In this document: piece after piece, positions 30,731 to 41,559 of the stretch
Layout: every line of letters starts with the position of its first letter
Numbering within the stretch: position 1 is the stretch's first letter
Assembly (NCBI GenBank): GCA_013054445.1
Contig: JAAMPI010000202.1
Coordinates: 1 to 52,224 of the forward strand
From: Cudoniella acicularis
Lineage: Eukaryota; Ascomycota; Leotiomycetes; Helotiales; Helotiaceae
Direction: 5' to 3'
DNA length: 52,224 nucleotides
The notes under the pieces: model-generated
What the model saw: only the letters and a program-made list of their open reading frames with translations
The model's database searches: none
What the model was told of the DNA's origin: nothing
Program-made: the position numbers and the translations under genes

Positions 30731-33219
30731 ATGGCAGGCAGGCCGTAGAATGCGGCGCTCACAATAGATCGACGACGACGTTCCACCTTCAGTTACGACA
30801 ATTGTCGTATACGCAAGGTCAGGGTAAGTTTGACGTGTGTAGCCTGGGAGACAACGGACAGCTAATCTTTTCTTCGCAGTGCAATAAACTCGAAGGCGGA
30901 TCCTGCGAAAGATGCCTGAAATACGATAAAACTTGTATGAATAGCCAAACCAAAACTTCCCGTCCACAATACCAAACCTCCAAGGAGCAGTTTGAATTGA
31001 TGACGGCGGCTCTCCGGCACTTTCTACCTTGCATTTCTCTCGAAACGAATCACCTTCGGCAGGCCGTGAAGGAGCTTTCTGCAGAGGACACACCAGGGGC
31101 GAGATATCCGCCGAGGAAACAGAACGAGTCGTTGTCTCCGCCAGAAAGAGCAAACAATGCAGCAATCTCTCAACATGACAGCGAAAGGGAACAGACCACC
31201 AGACGTCTGACAGAAGAGCAAGAACGTGTCAATGAGGGGGAAAACATCGATGGCGAAGTCAATCAAGAGGAGGTATGTACCGGGGGAAAGGATGTTGCAC
31301 CATATCTGGGAGCACGATCATCAAGGCAAGCTAGCCTAGAAAGTAAACTAGAAGACGCGCAAACCGAATTGCCGCAATCTAGGCCTTTGAATGCTCTGAG
31401 GGAAATGGACGAGTTCCAAGACTCAAGGTGTGAAACACAAGACATATCAGTTGACTCGTGGTCTACATCGCTTCTTTCTCCTCCCAGTTCCGACTCGCCT
31501 TGCCAGTCTATCATGGACGACGGTGTTATGTTCGATGATGCCATGCACATTTCCCGTCAGTGGCCCCGATCTTGGTAATCATTGGTCGTCACTATAACTG
31601 GTGCACTAGGCTTCCACTATGGCTCTAGTTATTCAGCATTTTTTCTCAAACTGAATGAAGGTCTTGCATCTACACCTAACAAGCTTTTCCATCGGCATCA
31701 CAGCACAACTTTTGACAGCTGGGGAGTTGATAGTCCCGTCGCAATGATCCATCCTCAAGATCTTCCCCCTCGGCAGGATCTTGTCAAAGCGGCCAAGATT
31801 TTTTTTGCTGAGGTTAACGGTGTTATCTATATATTACAGTATGAGCGTTTCCAAAACGATATTGGAAACATCTATGCCAAACGCTTTCCTATCACCAATG
31901 CTGGTCTTGCAATCCTGTACTTGATTCTTTCCCTATCTGAGAAGCATGAAAACTACTTTGCGGATGCATGTCGATATTGTAATGTGGCACTGGAAGAGAG
32001 TAGCATGGAAACAATTCAAGCTTTGATGCTGATGGTAAGATGCCATCAAAGAGATTTGTGATCCTGTGCTGATTTGAATAGACAATTTGTCATCTGAACC
32101 GAAACCAGAAAAATCTTGCTTGGATTGCTACAGGCTCGGCAATCAGAATAGCGCAATCTCTTGGTCTACACACACATGAATCTCAGTGGAACGACGAGCT
32201 CCCCTTTCAGATTGAGAGCAAAAAGCGTCTCTGGTGGTCTCTCTACAGCCTCGAAACAAGTCTCACCTGTAGCTCAGGTTTACCGCCGGGAATAGACGAG
32301 AGCATATGCCGAGTGTCATTCCCTAGCGAAATGGTGAGCTTATTTTAGGGAGATTTACTTCTTTTAGCACTAACCATCTCACAACAGGAATCTGACTTAA
32401 ATCCCTATAGCCCTCCCGGTTACGCTTCGGCATCGGCACAACTTGGTAGGCTACTTGGCCGGACTTTACGCCAAGTGTATATGCACAAATCTGCAACAGA
32501 AAATCCAAACCCTCCTATAAGCGCGCTCCTTACGAGCTTGCAAGAGTGGTGGGCTACTATACCAGCTTATCTCCGACCTGATTGCCCGACGGCGCCGTCA
32601 AATATTCGTGCGATCTGTCACTTAAGCTTGCGCTACTACCACATCATCACTCTAATCACCCGGCCTTACCTCCTCTATTCTGTCACATGCTCGAATCCTC
32701 TCGACGAGATTTCTACCCAGCGTGTCCAACTGTGTGAAGATGCTAATCACGAGTCCATACTCGCGATCAAGAAATTAGCCAGCAATAACTTGATCAGCAG
32801 GGTAAACTACTTCGACGGCCTCTACATTATTGCAAACAGTATGATACTATTTCTCCGCTGTCTCAGAAATCCGTCCGTGGAACTAGCGAAGCTAGCAGAA
32901 GAGATGGTGCCAATTATGGAACTGGTGGATCATCTCAGCTTTACAAGATATGGGCTTGAATCAATGCACCACCTACTCGAAGATCTCAAAACCTTCTACG
33001 CGAGGTAATGACCAAACTTCATTAGCCAAACAATGTGCTCATTCTTTAAATAGTGGCGAGTCCTCATATTCAGACATGTCTGGTTTTACATCCTTCGGCT
33101 TGGATTCACACGAAGCGGTCCCAGATCTATGGGATTCCATGGGTTTCTCATGGCCAATGGATTGTACAGACACAGAGCTACTAAATGTCTACAGCGATGG
33201 TGCGATGGAGGACATGTAA
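30731..33219 (+). pseudogene. Zn2Cys6 transcription factor with damaged zinc cluster
   Basis: From the ATG at 30731 the frame meets TAG at codon 6, then continues in the same frame into RRRRSTFSYDNCRIRKVR. An intron (GTAAGT...CGCAG, ending before TGCAATAAA) joins this to CNKLEGGSCERCLKYDKTC. In Zn2Cys6 proteins the motif begins CxxC; here the first Cys is Tyr (SYDNC), so five of six ligands remain. Later exons carry the PF04082 domain (NRNQKNLAWIATGSAIRIAQ, KKRLWWSLYSLETSLTCSSG, LPPGIDESICRVSFP) and an acidic C-terminus ending at 33219. Introns lie near 31557-31610, 32035-32081, 32334-32388 and 33007-33054. Both lesions fit C:G to T:A changes in CpA context. An unseen upstream exon could avoid the stop but not the lost Cys. 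It is the likely pathway regulator of the cluster. Confidence 0.8.
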
Positions 33220-33765
33220 AATTATTGTATATATTTGATACTATGTCTGTCAAGCTTACTCCGTATCGTTTCTCATCTATAGCTTAATCGACTATCGAGT
33301 GCTACCTACGGACTCCTTTATATTCCGAATGCTTTGAATATGGAGCCTGTATCTTTTCTAATTGCTCCTCCCCAAAATGATAAGCTATCCCCAAACCCTC
33401 GGCATTTTCTCGCAGGCTCCATCAACAGGAGCCTTGTCGTTGGTCATGGATGCAAACTTCCAGTTATAGCTTCAGGACTGTGACAGTTTAACATCTAATG
33501 AAACACAGCTGGTGGCATGGATATTCTTTTGTCTGCACATTGTGATTTTATCATGATCTAGTTGAATTCATGCACAAGAATATTGAAAATTCTCCAACAG
33601 AAGTAACGGTGGCATCAGCAGCATCCGCAAGGGTTATCATCCTGGAAATGAGATCTCCGCAACCTCTTCCATTAAATAGACTCTAGATAAATAGTAAAGC
33701 GGGAAGCCTGCTCAAGTAGAGGAAATTCATCACCCACACGGTGCCCCCAAAAAACCATGCTAGTT
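33220..33765. other. intergenic
   Basis: No gene or repeat is recognised between the regulator stop and the SDR relic. Confidence 0.4.
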
Positions 33766-34262
33766 TCAACGCAGAATCTTCGCCTGCTTCATCCTATCGA
33801 AGGCCAGCATGTAGCCTTTGGCAGGCTCCATCGTCTCTTTGAAGCCGATCTCTCGGAATGCACTCAAGTCGTAGTCAGTACGAATAGGAAGTGACATTGC
33901 TGTGGTGAGAATATCCCAAGTAGTTCCTTCTAAGGCATCCTCTGTCAGGCCATTCTCATAAACCCATGTCGCCCAGTAGTCCCTCTGTGCCATTACCTAG
34001 TCTACGCCTGACAATTCTCTGCCTCTCGGCTCGGAGGGTCCGACTCCCTTCAGGCCAAAATACGAGCAGATCATGGGGCCATTTTCGCTCCCATGTGACA
34101 GACTCACGGTCGCCAATGTTGAAGGATCGTGCATGAACCTTTTCAGGATTCATTGAGACGTAGATATGGAAGCGCGCTACTAAGTCTTGGAACCCATTTG
34201 TTTGTAGGGCCGTCCAAGAGTCTTTGCTGCCTGGAAACACACACACAGCCCCAACACCGTTC
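33766..34262 (-). pseudogene. C-terminal relic of a PRISE-type SDR (progesterone 5-beta-reductase-like)
   Basis: Reading from about 34262 down, the relic encodes VFPGSKDSWTALQTNGFQD and RFHIYVSMNPEKVHARSFNI. After a frameshift near 34075 it reads MICSYFGLKGVGPSEP. A TAG (where Trp is expected) then precedes VMAQRDYWATWVYENGL and EIGFKETMEPAKGYMLAFDR. This is the C-terminal half of the atypical SDR family that includes fungal and plant 1,4-enone reductases. The Rossmann-fold half is gone and the homology ends close to the left end of the pogo element at 34320. The frameshift and stop make it dead. Confidence 0.75.
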
Positions 34263-34319
34263 TTTGAGCGATAGAGTGAGAGAAAAAGGCCGAGTGTTTG
34301 GGAAATATTTATGGCATTA

Positions 34320-35753
34320 CAGTCGAACCTGGCTATAAGAATCCTTTAGATTAGAATACCTGACCAATAAGAATCAACCTTGTATTCCCCTTTTTTTTTA
34401 GGCGAGCCAATAAGAATATCTCTGTTAGAATATTCTTATTTAATCAGGATCCCAAACCTCAAGATCACACCTCATTTTACCTTAATATTCTTATAATTTT
34501 ATCATCATAACCACGAATATTATCGCTATGGAGGAAAAGAAGCGCCACAGAGCTCTTATTGGTGCCGATCGACTCATGATTCGAAAACGTAATCAAATAC
34601 ACTCTCTACAACAATAAAAAGACCTCGCAGAATGGTTCGCCCGAGACCGGCCATACGATAAATCAGTTTATGATCTCTAAGGTTCTTAGCTCTAAATACA
34701 ACTATCTCAATGGCATAGACAAGAGAAAAAAAATAAGCTCTGCTAGAGATTGGCCTGATCTTGAGGCAGCACTCTCCAAATGGCAATAACGTATAGAGCA
34801 CAAGAGGGCCATTATTACTGGCGATATCTTGAAGGAGAAGGAAAGACAATTGTTGGATGCTCTGCCACAATATAATGGCAAAGCACAACCAAAATGGTCG
34901 AATGGATAGCTGGACGGATTCAAGAAACTATTTAAGATTAAGGAATATGTACAGCATGGCGAAGCTGGCTCTGCTCAGACTGATCACCCTGACAATATCG
35001 CGCAAATAGAATTAGTGCGACAGCTCTGCAAAGAGTACGAACTGCGCGATATTCTCAATATGGAGAAGTTGAGGCCTTGGGTTATTGGCAAATCAGAGAA
35101 ACCACGGTGTTTTATACGAATCAATCGTGACAATCTTCGAATTATATACATGTTTAGCAAATAGAAGTGGATAACCGGGCTGATATGCGAAAAATACTTG
35201 CAATGGTTGAATACAAAGATGAGGGGTGAAGGAAGGAAGGTTCTGCTATTGATGGACAACTTCTCTTATCACGAGCTTGCTGTATAACTAGTAGGAGGAA
35301 AGACTGGTCTCTCGAACGTACGAATCGAATGGCTCCCACCAAATACTACCTCCGAATGGCAACTAATGGACCAAGGCATTGTTGCAAGTTTCAAGCTCCA
35401 ATATCGTCGGCAATGGGTTGCGTTTATGATCCGGGAGTGCAATACAGATAAGAATCCACAAAAGACAGTCAATCTATTGAAAGCTATACAGTGGGCACGA
35501 GTAGAGGAGGTAGATACAATAGAAGCTTTGAGGTACGTTGAGCAATTGAAGCTTTGGAAGTTACAGAAAGGGGATATTCAAGATCTCCAAGCACTTGATC
35601 GTCTTGAAAGAGAGATTGTACAATATAAGAGCTCTACTGTTACACAGACGACGATTTATAGGTTTTTTAGACCAGCACTTTGATATAAGAATACCTCCCT
35701 AAATTCTTACGAAATCGTGTTCCCGAACGTATTCTTATGTGGAGGTAAGACTG
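34320..35753 (+). mobile_element. full-length degenerate pogo/Tigger-like DNA transposon
   Basis: The ends are imperfect inverted repeats. CAGTCGAACCTGGCTATAAG at the left mirrors the right end, whose complement reads CAGTCTTACCTCCACATAAG. Both are bounded by the dinucleotide TA (34318-34319 and 35754-35755), the target duplication of Tc1/mariner-superfamily elements. The 1434-bp body holds a dead transposase. Confidence 0.88.
34528..35683 (+). pseudogene. pogo-family transposase, multiple stops
   Basis: The frame begins MEEKKRHRALIGADRLMIRK (34528) and runs, with at least six in-frame stops, through a DNA-binding helix region. The DDE domain follows: KVLLLMDNFSYHELAV carries the second Asp region, and VRIEWLPPNTTSEWQLMDQG is the hallmark before SFKLQYRRQWV. 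The tail ends TQTTIYRFFRPAL before TGA. Enzymes of this family cut and paste at TA dinucleotides. The copy is intact in outline but not translatable. Confidence 0.85.
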
Positions 35754-35859
35754 TATGATGAGGAACAAATCCTGGCTTCAAGCATATTAGGAGGAAGTCC
35801 GACTCATGGATTAAGATGGTAGAGAAATACTTACAAGAAAAGCCGGCCTGACGTCACAA

Positions 35860-36115
35860 AACTTCCATGAACTGTTGGAAGCGTATTTGGCCAGTGTCGT
35901 ACTGCGCATAGTAGAATATCTTGGAGGCGTATGGCTCCGGAAGACGTAGTAAAGTCTCCTTCCAAGGCCTAAGTGGCAAGGTCAAAGATATAATTTGCAC
36001 CAAGAATCGACCGGACACCGTGGAGGAATACATACAAAGCGCCTATATCATCGATGAGAGGCTTTCATTGTGGGAACAGGAGAAGCACAGGGCGGTCGGG
36101 CAGACAGCTCAATAA
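35860..36115 (+). pseudogene. retrotransposon Gag-like fragment
   Basis: The segment SFQGLSGKVKDIICTKNRPD and the following EEYIQSAYIIDERLSLWEQE resemble the conserved middle of Ty3/gypsy Gag proteins, where a short helix is followed by an IDxRL motif. Upstream codons are disrupted. No reverse transcriptase, integrase or LTR was found next to it. Bases 36116-36731 show nothing else recognisable. Confidence 0.45.
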
Positions 36116-36731
36116 TTACTTTCGCTCGGGCTGCGGATGGAGATCGTTAATGAGCTTTATAAGTTACGAGGGAGAGAAATAGCAAGACCATTTTCAAGAA
36201 TAGTAGGAACATTGGGCTGCTGGTATTTGGGCAGATGGAGAACTCTTCGCGGGAGCGGCACCTCTGAAGAAAGTGGCCTCGGTTTTCTCAGCACTATGTA
36301 TTTTGGCCCTTAAGAAATGCCACAGCTTCATATTTAGCACTTCTGCTTTGCGGCAACGCAACGGAAACAATTTATGCCATACCAGAGCGCGCGATTGAAT
36401 CCCTCACTCCATCAACCCCATATGAACACAACACGTGCTCAGCAACGCGACAGACAGGCAAATATCGACCGAGGAAAGCGTTATACGGTATCGGGTATCA
36501 ATGACAAGTTGTTCTCAATGGGACTACGAATAACCTTTTCAAATTCTCCCTCTGAATTTGAATTAAGGCTTGAGATTTAATCGACAGTAACACTAGCAAT
36601 CACATAAGAGAATCCTCATATCCACATGCTATTGTATTTCTTCCGGTACCGTAACCCGCTGTTCGTCTTAGACCAGCTAATGATTAAATTAAATTCAATC
36701 AGATTCAAACAAAACCTCTTGAAGCAAGTTT

Positions 36732-37320
36732 CTACTTCTTAATGTTCTTAAAAGCTGAAGGAAAGTACAAGATTTCTTCCTGTTCTTCCACAACTTCAAC
36801 TTCCTTTGCTTCTCCCGCGGGTTCATATTCCTCCGGAGGACAATCTGGGGGAGACTGGTTTCTGTGCTGGTCATACGTATCCGGTAGCGATCCGACGTCG
36901 TTTGAAATTGATTCATCCGGCGCCTGATCGGGGCCGCTAAGATCGTAGTCTGCGGAGCTAGACGTGGCCCCTGGTTAAATCGTGCTATCCTCTGCACCCA
37001 CCTAGCATATGAGTGATAGTTCACAAGTGGATAAGCTAGGTGCTGTCTTACTAAAGATTCTGACGCCGATAAAGCGCTTGCAGGTCTCAGTGCCTTTCAT
37101 GAGAACATCCAGCTGTCTGGTTAATTGCTCGCACTGGGCACGGCTCTCCTCAGACTCACCAGCGACGCTAGTCACGAGGTCTGCGGGCAGGGAAGTGACA
37201 GTAATAGGAGAAAAGATATCCTAGAATGGGCAGATGAGCTTGGCTTCAATAACCTCAATAGCAATATCGTCGACAAAACGTTTCAAAGCAACCTGTTCAA
37301 TCATATAAGATAAGATTAGC
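36732..37320 (-). pseudogene. C-terminal relic of a dynamin-like GTPase (GED region)
   Basis: Reading down from about 37312, the relic encodes IEQVALKRFVDDIAIEVIEA, KLIC, then IFSPITVTSLPADLVTSVAG, ESEESRAQCEQLTRQLDVLM and KGTETCKRF. This is the GTPase effector domain of fungal dynamin-like proteins. An acidic Pro/Glu tail (PPEEYEPAGEAKEVEVVEEQ) ends at 36732. In-frame stops follow KLICPF and ELSLIC. The GTPase and middle domains are absent. Confidence 0.65.
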
Positions 37321-37459
37321 CAGAGGTTCTGTAGGGGGAGGGGCGGAATGCGCAAACATCCTCGGAATCCGATAAGATATTTCCAAGTAGATTTTTCCTA
37401 GGTCAGATTTGCTTTCAAAAGTTCGGGGTTTATGATTGAAATCTTCTTGCCCTAATAGA

Positions 37460-38474
37460 TCTCTATGAGCTGAGAAATGAACATATTAGCAGTCCAGTCG
37501 AAAGCGATAGAGTGATCGAATTTGGAGTTGAACTGCGAGATGCGGGATGCCGAACCATGGTATCCCATGTTAGTGAGGCGTGGAATTTGGGGAGGACGTT
37601 ATGAATCATGAGGGTTTTGAAATTGTCTCCCGGATATAGCTGTTGACGATGATATTCTTGGATCATGTCGTTTACGTTCTTGGCTCGGTGGTTCATGGCT
37701 TGCTTTTCGGGGGAGAACTCGGCGAAGATGGTTTTCATACTTGATGGGAAAACACCATTCCAGGAGTATAACTTCCTGGCCATGACCTGCAAAATTGAGA
37801 TATTAATACGTTTCTTTCTTTTGAGGCATACTGAAGAGAAGCTAGTGTGTATATTTCCACAACAGCAGGCAAGTACTTTAGGGTGAGGGCAAAAATCCAG
37901 AAAAAAAAGGAAGCGACAACATAATTTGAGACGTACCGGAAGAGCTATGTTTGCCGTATTTCGATAGACCTCAGTGGCATGCGTTGGAGAAGTAACGATA
38001 CAGATCTTATCCCTGAAAACAGTAATTGTATATATCTCCCTACTAGGGAAATGCTTCCTGTCTACAGTCAGCTCATTGTTCAGGGCAGTATATATTACGA
38101 CTCGGTAGCAAAATTCTTACCTCCCTTGCTCCAAGACATAATTTGAATTCAAGAGGAATCCCCATGCGTGCCCTGTTCAAACTTAGACGTCATTCTGGCC
38201 CAAGAGTAATATGACTGTGGAATGACTGGGCAGTATTTACCTACAACTTCACAACAAGAGAGTGTTAGTATTTAAAGTGCTCCGTAAAACAAGATATCTT
38301 ACATGGTATCCAGTACGGAAGTTCTTTTGGGTCGTCCGGATGGAAGCGAGGTCTCAATGTGAACCTCCAGAATCTCCACAGGAGGAGAGCAACAACAACA
38401 ACTGCGACTCCCCATACCTGCTTAATTTCTGCCAGATCTGAAATATGGAAGAGTATCATTGTAGTGATTGACAT
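37460..38474 (-). pseudogene. N-terminal half of a cytochrome P450 (CYP7/CYP8-like)
   Basis: The ATG at 38474 opens an N-terminal anchor (VWGVAVVVVALLLWRFWRF) and the proline-rich hinge FHPDDPKELPYWIP. Downstream exons carry REIYTITVFRDKICIVTSPT, ATEVYRNTANIALP, SPEKQAMNHRAKNVNDMIQE and YHRQQLYPGDNFKTLMIHNV. This layout fits the fungal P450s related to CYP7/CYP8. The I-helix, ExxR and haem loop are missing, and the next recognisable sequence on the strand is a dynamin tail. The gene has lost its catalytic half. Confidence 0.65.
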
Positions 38475-39212
38475 TTCGGCAAAGGTCTTAGACTGTATGA
38501 CAAAGTTCTATTAAAAACATCAGATAGTTGGAAAGGTATTTGAGTATGAATGAAACTTGCCTTTTGCTACATTGGCTGCAGTATTCGCTTGTGAACAAGG
38601 GGTCGAACAAAGTGCCGACGCACGGACGTACTTGATCATCGATGACTTGTCTTTAGAGTAAGCCATACCTATATGCATGAAATAAATCTTTTTCTGGAAA
38701 GTCGTATTGTCATTCTAGGGGTATGCCAGTCTTACATTGTTGGGTCTAGGGTACCTGGCAATCAACCGGTCCTGAACCTCACCTGTGCAGAAAACAATAT
38801 TCCCCACCACCAACACCTGCAGTCACGGTGCAACCAACCAGCCAGCGAGCACCCACTTCCCTAAAAAGCAAACGACCTCACCAACACCAAACAGCGTTCT
38901 CTCTGGGTAAGTCCATCCTATTACGCGTTGAAACGTGGACTAACTGCAGCCGGTCCGATTCGCATCTACGGTGTCGCATCAATCATGTCCTGCATTCACC
39001 ATATCGGATTCGAATATCTCGACTCGGATTGCCCTGTTTGAAAGGGTCTCTTTTAGACTAGCTGCAGGTGATTGAGCCAGCATCGTATTTGGCAACGAAA
39101 GCCGTTAAAACGAACAATCATTCTCGGATTCCTAACGCAACGCTACACCATACCACTGCTTTCTCCAACGCTCAGAAATCTCTAGACCACTCAGTTCCTT
39201 CTCACGTTCACC
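38475..39212. promoter_or_regulatory. intergenic upstream of the SDR gene
   Basis: No coding sequence is supported. The last 80 bases before the ATG are C-rich and end in a good start context (TTCACCATGAG), as expected of an active fungal promoter. Confidence 0.4.
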
Positions 39213-40194
39213 ATGAGTTTAATTACGAAGAAAGCAGTGCTTATTACAGGCTGCAGTGATGGTGGACTAGGCTCAGCGCTCGCATCCGCATTTCTGAGCG
39301 AAAGTTATCACGTTTTCGCCACAACTCGAAATGTCTCCAAGATGAGCACACTCTCGAAGCTACCAAACGTAACACTGTTAGACCTTGACGTGACTGTTGA
39401 TTCGCAAATCACAGCAGCCGTTGAGTCGGTGAAGAAAATAACGGGACATCTCGATATCTTGATAAACAATGCTGGCCGCAACCACTTCTCACCTGTCCTC
39501 GATATCGATATCTCTGAAGCAAAGCAGATCTTTGAGATAAATCTTTGGGGCCCACTTGCATTGATCAAAGCCTTTATGCCGCTCCTTATGGAAAGCAAAG
39601 GCATAGTTGTAAATACTACCTCTATCTCTGGGTACTTGAATGTTCCTTATATGGGTAAGTGGTGAAGACGAGAATTTGGAAAGGTCCGGCACTAATATCA
39701 TACAGGTCTTTACGCTGCGACAAAGCGCTCACTCGAGCTCGTCGCCGAGACACTGCGATTGGAAATCGAACCGTTTGGCGTGAAAGCTGTTCAACTCGTG
39801 ACGGGTGCAGTCAAGTCAAACGGTCAAACGTACTTCGAAGACTGGAAGCTTCCGGAGGATTCGCTCTATAAACCCATCGAAGCATTGATTGCTCATCGTG
39901 TACGTGGGGGTGATGGCCATCCACGGGAAGAGACAGAGAAGTATGCGAAGGATGTCGTGGATGATATCCTTTCGGGCAAGACGGGAAAGGTTTGGAGAGG
40001 AGGAAATGCTACTTCCACGAAGCGCGCGATGACTTCGGATGTACCGCAATCTCTCTTGGTGAGCCCTTACGAAAATCTAATGCACACATAGTATACATGT
40101 AGGCTAACCTTGTGCATAGGACAAAGGTGCATCTAAAGACACAGGACTTGACCAGCTGGTGGCGAATAAAGAGTTGAATACCGTTGTAAAATAA
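39213..40194 (+). CDS. classical short-chain dehydrogenase/reductase (AYR1-like)
   Basis: Three exons (39213-39654, 39706-40058, 40120-40194) give 289 residues. The cofactor motif TGCSDGGLG (TGxxxGxG) is followed by ATTRNVSKMS, LDVTV, the NNAG motif (ILINNAGRN), the catalytic Ser in VVNTTSISGYLN and YxxxK (YAATK), which spans the first splice junction. The region EIEPFGVKAVQLVTGAVKSN is typical of NADPH-dependent 1-acyl-dihydroxyacetone-phosphate reductase-like SDRs. The last exon depends on a GTGAGC...CATAG intron; reading through would instead stop at 40091. The gene is intact in a region of relics. Substrate unknown. Confidence 0.9.
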
Positions 40195-40721
40195 TAGGTG
40201 AAATAACAGGACTCGTGTCCGATAATACAAATGCAATTCGTAATTTCTTCCCTGAAGTCTTACTAGATGCATATATCCTGTGCTCCATGCCCGTCAATTG
40301 TACCATCAACTGTCGGTTAAAAAGGTTGAAAGACAGTCTCAGTCTCAACTGGTCAGATAAACCAAGTGCCACGCGAGGTGTTCTTGAATCCTAAATTCTT
40401 TTCTCATACGATTTCCGAGCATACATTTGTCTGTCTTCGGTAACATTGAACTTAACATTCTTCTGTTTCTGCACGATAGACAGAATTCAATTGGGTGGAC
40501 TACTTGAGCCTAATAATTAGTAGTAGATCATAAAATAAGAAGCCTCTTCTAGTAGAACTTATTAGTTTCGAAAGGCTCGTTTATATAGGATAGCTTGAAA
40601 ATTCGACATAGCGCCCTATTATATTTATTTACTATCCGTTAGGGGGCATCGTGGTGAAAAGAGTCAGCACTCCTAACCTCTGGCGGCTGCACATGCACTG
40701 ACCAAGTAACCTTTACCCTAC
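40195..40721. other. intergenic, AT-rich
   Basis: No gene is seen. The part around 40500-40640 is AT-rich with LTR-like composition, but no paired ends were found. Confidence 0.35.
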
Positions 40722-41340
40722 AGGCTCTCGTGTACTCTGCGAGGAGGACAAGCAAACTGGTACAGCACCTCCATTATGCCTTTGTGTCTACCTATGCTAC
40801 CTTCTTTCTTGGTACGCCCCACTATGGCAGTAGCAAGGCAAACCTGGTGTCCACAGGGCGGCGCATAATTGATACCATCGTGCCTTCCAGGGCCTTGGCT
40901 ACCAATGGGCAGCTCCTCGATGCCCCACAAGAAAGCTCGGAGGTGCTGCAGAACATCACAGGCATGTTTACTCCACTGATGAAAAACTTCCAGTTTTATT
41001 TCTTCTGGGAATAAGAGAAGACCAATTTCGGACCTACGTTGGGATATGTACATCTTTTTTTCCTGACAATATCTTGCGAATGTTATTCTAATATCGGGTA
41101 AGTCGTAGAAGGGAGCTCTGCCGTCCCCATTTTAGACGTTACAGAAAGAGCTAGTCTTCCGCACGACCATGGAAATATATGCAAGTTCGAATGTCGAAAC
41201 TCACTTGGGTATAGGCTGATTGCTGCTGCTTTGATTCGGTACTCAAAAGAGGCTCCCGAGACCATCCCATAGCGATAGGCGATTGCCACAGAAATGCTGA
41301 AAGCGAAGCAGATGAACGAAGCGGGGGGATTAATTCAATA
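40722..41340 (+). pseudogene. relic of the lipase-like N-terminal domain of an NLR-type protein
   Basis: The frame begins at an acceptor-like CAG with ALVYSARRTSKLVQHLHYAF and VSTYATFFLGTPHYGSSKAN, the GTPHxGS region of the alpha/beta hydrolase (SERAC1/DUF676-like) domain found at the start of many fungal NACHT and TPR proteins. It continues SSEVLQNITGMFTPLMKNFQ to a stop near 41012. After a gap it resumes with EGSSAVPILDVTERASLPHD and CKFECRNSLGYRLIAAALIR. The nucleophile part upstream and all later domains are missing. Confidence 0.65.
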
Positions 41341-41559
41341 ATCTGGTTTACCACTGGTTGGATTTAAAAAGCACAGAGGTAAGCCCTCAGATTTGTCTTG
41401 TCTTTAGACACTAGGTAGATTCGACTTGCAACGAGATAGATTTCCCGGCTATTTGAAGTAGTGACTAGCACAAACCTATATCCACAAAACGATACAGTTG
41501 TACTGCAACATTCTCCCTTGCCTGTGATGAGCCCCAATTGGGAGTTTCCTACTGCTTTA

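Noticed and set aside
30553..30890. Long frame running unspliced into the zinc-cluster exon
   Set aside because: The segment before the acceptor encodes no known domain. Splicing the GTAAGT...CGCAG intron gives the zinc-cluster basic region, so the read-through part is leader plus intron.
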